Assembly: GCA_036380925.1 (NCBI GenBank)
Contig: DASVDW010000178.1
Span: forward strand, 1 to 13,805
Source of the DNA: JAICLV01 sp036380925
GTDB taxonomy: Bacteria > Actinomycetota > Actinomycetes > Acidothermales > Acidothermaceae
Length of the DNA stretch: 13,805 nt
Direction of reading: 5' to 3'
Part shown: in pieces, positions 13,387 to 13,805 of the stretch
How the letters are laid out: each line of letters starts with the position of its first letter
How positions within the stretch are numbered: position 1 is the first letter of the stretch
Notes under the pieces: generated by a model
Seen by the model: only the letters and a program-made list of their open reading frames with translations
Told to the model about the DNA's origin: nothing
Database searches by the model: none
Translations under genes and position numbers: made by a program

Positions 13387-13805
13387 TCAGTGGTACTGGA
13401 ACCAGACCTGCCATCCAGCGCCGGGGAAGTTGGCGACGAACAGCTGGCCGCTGCCCATCGACGCGCTGTCGGTGTTCGCTGAGTCGCCAAAACCTAGCTC
13501 GACCACGTAGCTGTTGTCGCCGAGCGCCTTGCCGCAGATGGCGTCGGCCACGATGCCGAATCCCTGACCGCTCGCGGCTGGGTACACCTTGGTGACGACG
13601 GCCTTCGCGCCTGCGTCGCCGTAGCGGCCAGGCGCCGCGGCGAGCGCGGCGGCGCGCGCGTTCTGCTCCGCGTTCGCACCCGGAGGCAGCGAGTCGACCG
13701 TCGGGCAGCCGGCTGAGTTCTTCGGCAGCGCGGTGGGAGACGCCGCCGCGACCGACGGCGGCGCGGGCGGGATCTCGGTTGGCGACACCACCGATGGTTG
13801 AGTCG
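13387..13805 (-). CDS. C-terminal part of a probable exported protein, function unknown
   Basis: This is the 3' end of a minus-strand gene whose start lies beyond the right edge: the frame stays open to position 13805, so the GTG at 13791 need not be the start. The visible 139 or so residues begin with a Pro/Ala/Ser-rich stretch, typical of the spacer after a signal peptide or membrane helix, and continue as a compact domain. That domain has two cysteines (in SAGCPTV and DAICGKAL) that could form a disulfide, the segment GDNSYVVELGFGDSA, and an aromatic end (GAGWQVWFQYH). I do not recognise the family. It converges on the threonine aldolase gene with a 109-base gap holding an inverted repeat, so it belongs to a separate transcript. 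Confidence 0.75.
   Translation of the reverse strand, partial: TQPSVVSPTEIPPAPPSVAAASPTALPKNSAGCPTVDSLPPGANAEQNARAAALAAAPGRYGDAGAKAVVTKVYPAASGQGFGIVADAICGKALGDNSYVVELGFGDSANTDSASMGSGQLFVANFPGAGWQVWFQYH

Overview
The window comes from a high-GC Gram-positive chromosome, almost certainly Actinomycetota. Coding sequence is strongly G/C-biased at third positions, GTG and TTG starts are common, and the order iscS-type cysteine desulfurase, mnmA, a short MetE-domain protein, ligA, gatC, gatA matches the order I know from Mycobacterium tuberculosis (the Rv3025c to Rv3011c region) and relatives. The genus cannot be read from the sequence. I see no insertion sequence, prophage, CRISPR array, tRNA or rRNA gene, and no non-coding stretch longer than about 140 bases.

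Positions 1-8801 are a run of eight genes on the minus strand, transcribed from right to left. A cysteine desulfurase and the tRNA 2-thiouridylase MnmA form a sulfur-transfer pair. A predicted secreted lipoprotein zinc protease follows, then a core-type MetE-like protein whose stop codon overlaps the ligA start (GTGA). NAD-dependent DNA ligase LigA is followed by a membrane-bound GGDEF diguanylate cyclase. GatC and the start of GatA, cut by the window edge just after the catalytic serine, close the run. The set is mostly housekeeping (tRNA thiolation, tRNA-dependent amidation, DNA ligation); the protease and the cyclase are the accessory members.

Positions 8802-8894 are a short divergent promoter region with a perfect 12-base inverted repeat placed almost symmetrically between two start codons that may both be leaderless. 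To its right lie a small protein with a four-cysteine N-terminus and a membrane C-terminus (8895-9296), and then a tightly overlapping three-gene plus-strand operon (9407-13277): a 703-residue protein with a glutamine-amidotransferase-like N-terminal fold and a C-terminal part I recognise as the DUF6421 family, an SDR-family oxidoreductase, and a PLP-dependent threonine aldolase. The overlaps (4 and 16 bases) imply joint expression. The unknown protein carries a histidine/acidic motif set resembling a metalloenzyme site, which makes this operon the best candidate for an undescribed pathway here, perhaps handling beta-hydroxy amino acids.

The operon ends against a convergent minus-strand gene for a probable exported protein, cut by the right edge. 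Between them is a 72-base element with perfect 17-base inverted ends. A second odd non-coding element, an array of four A/T tracts about 20 bases apart, lies between mnmA and the protease gene.
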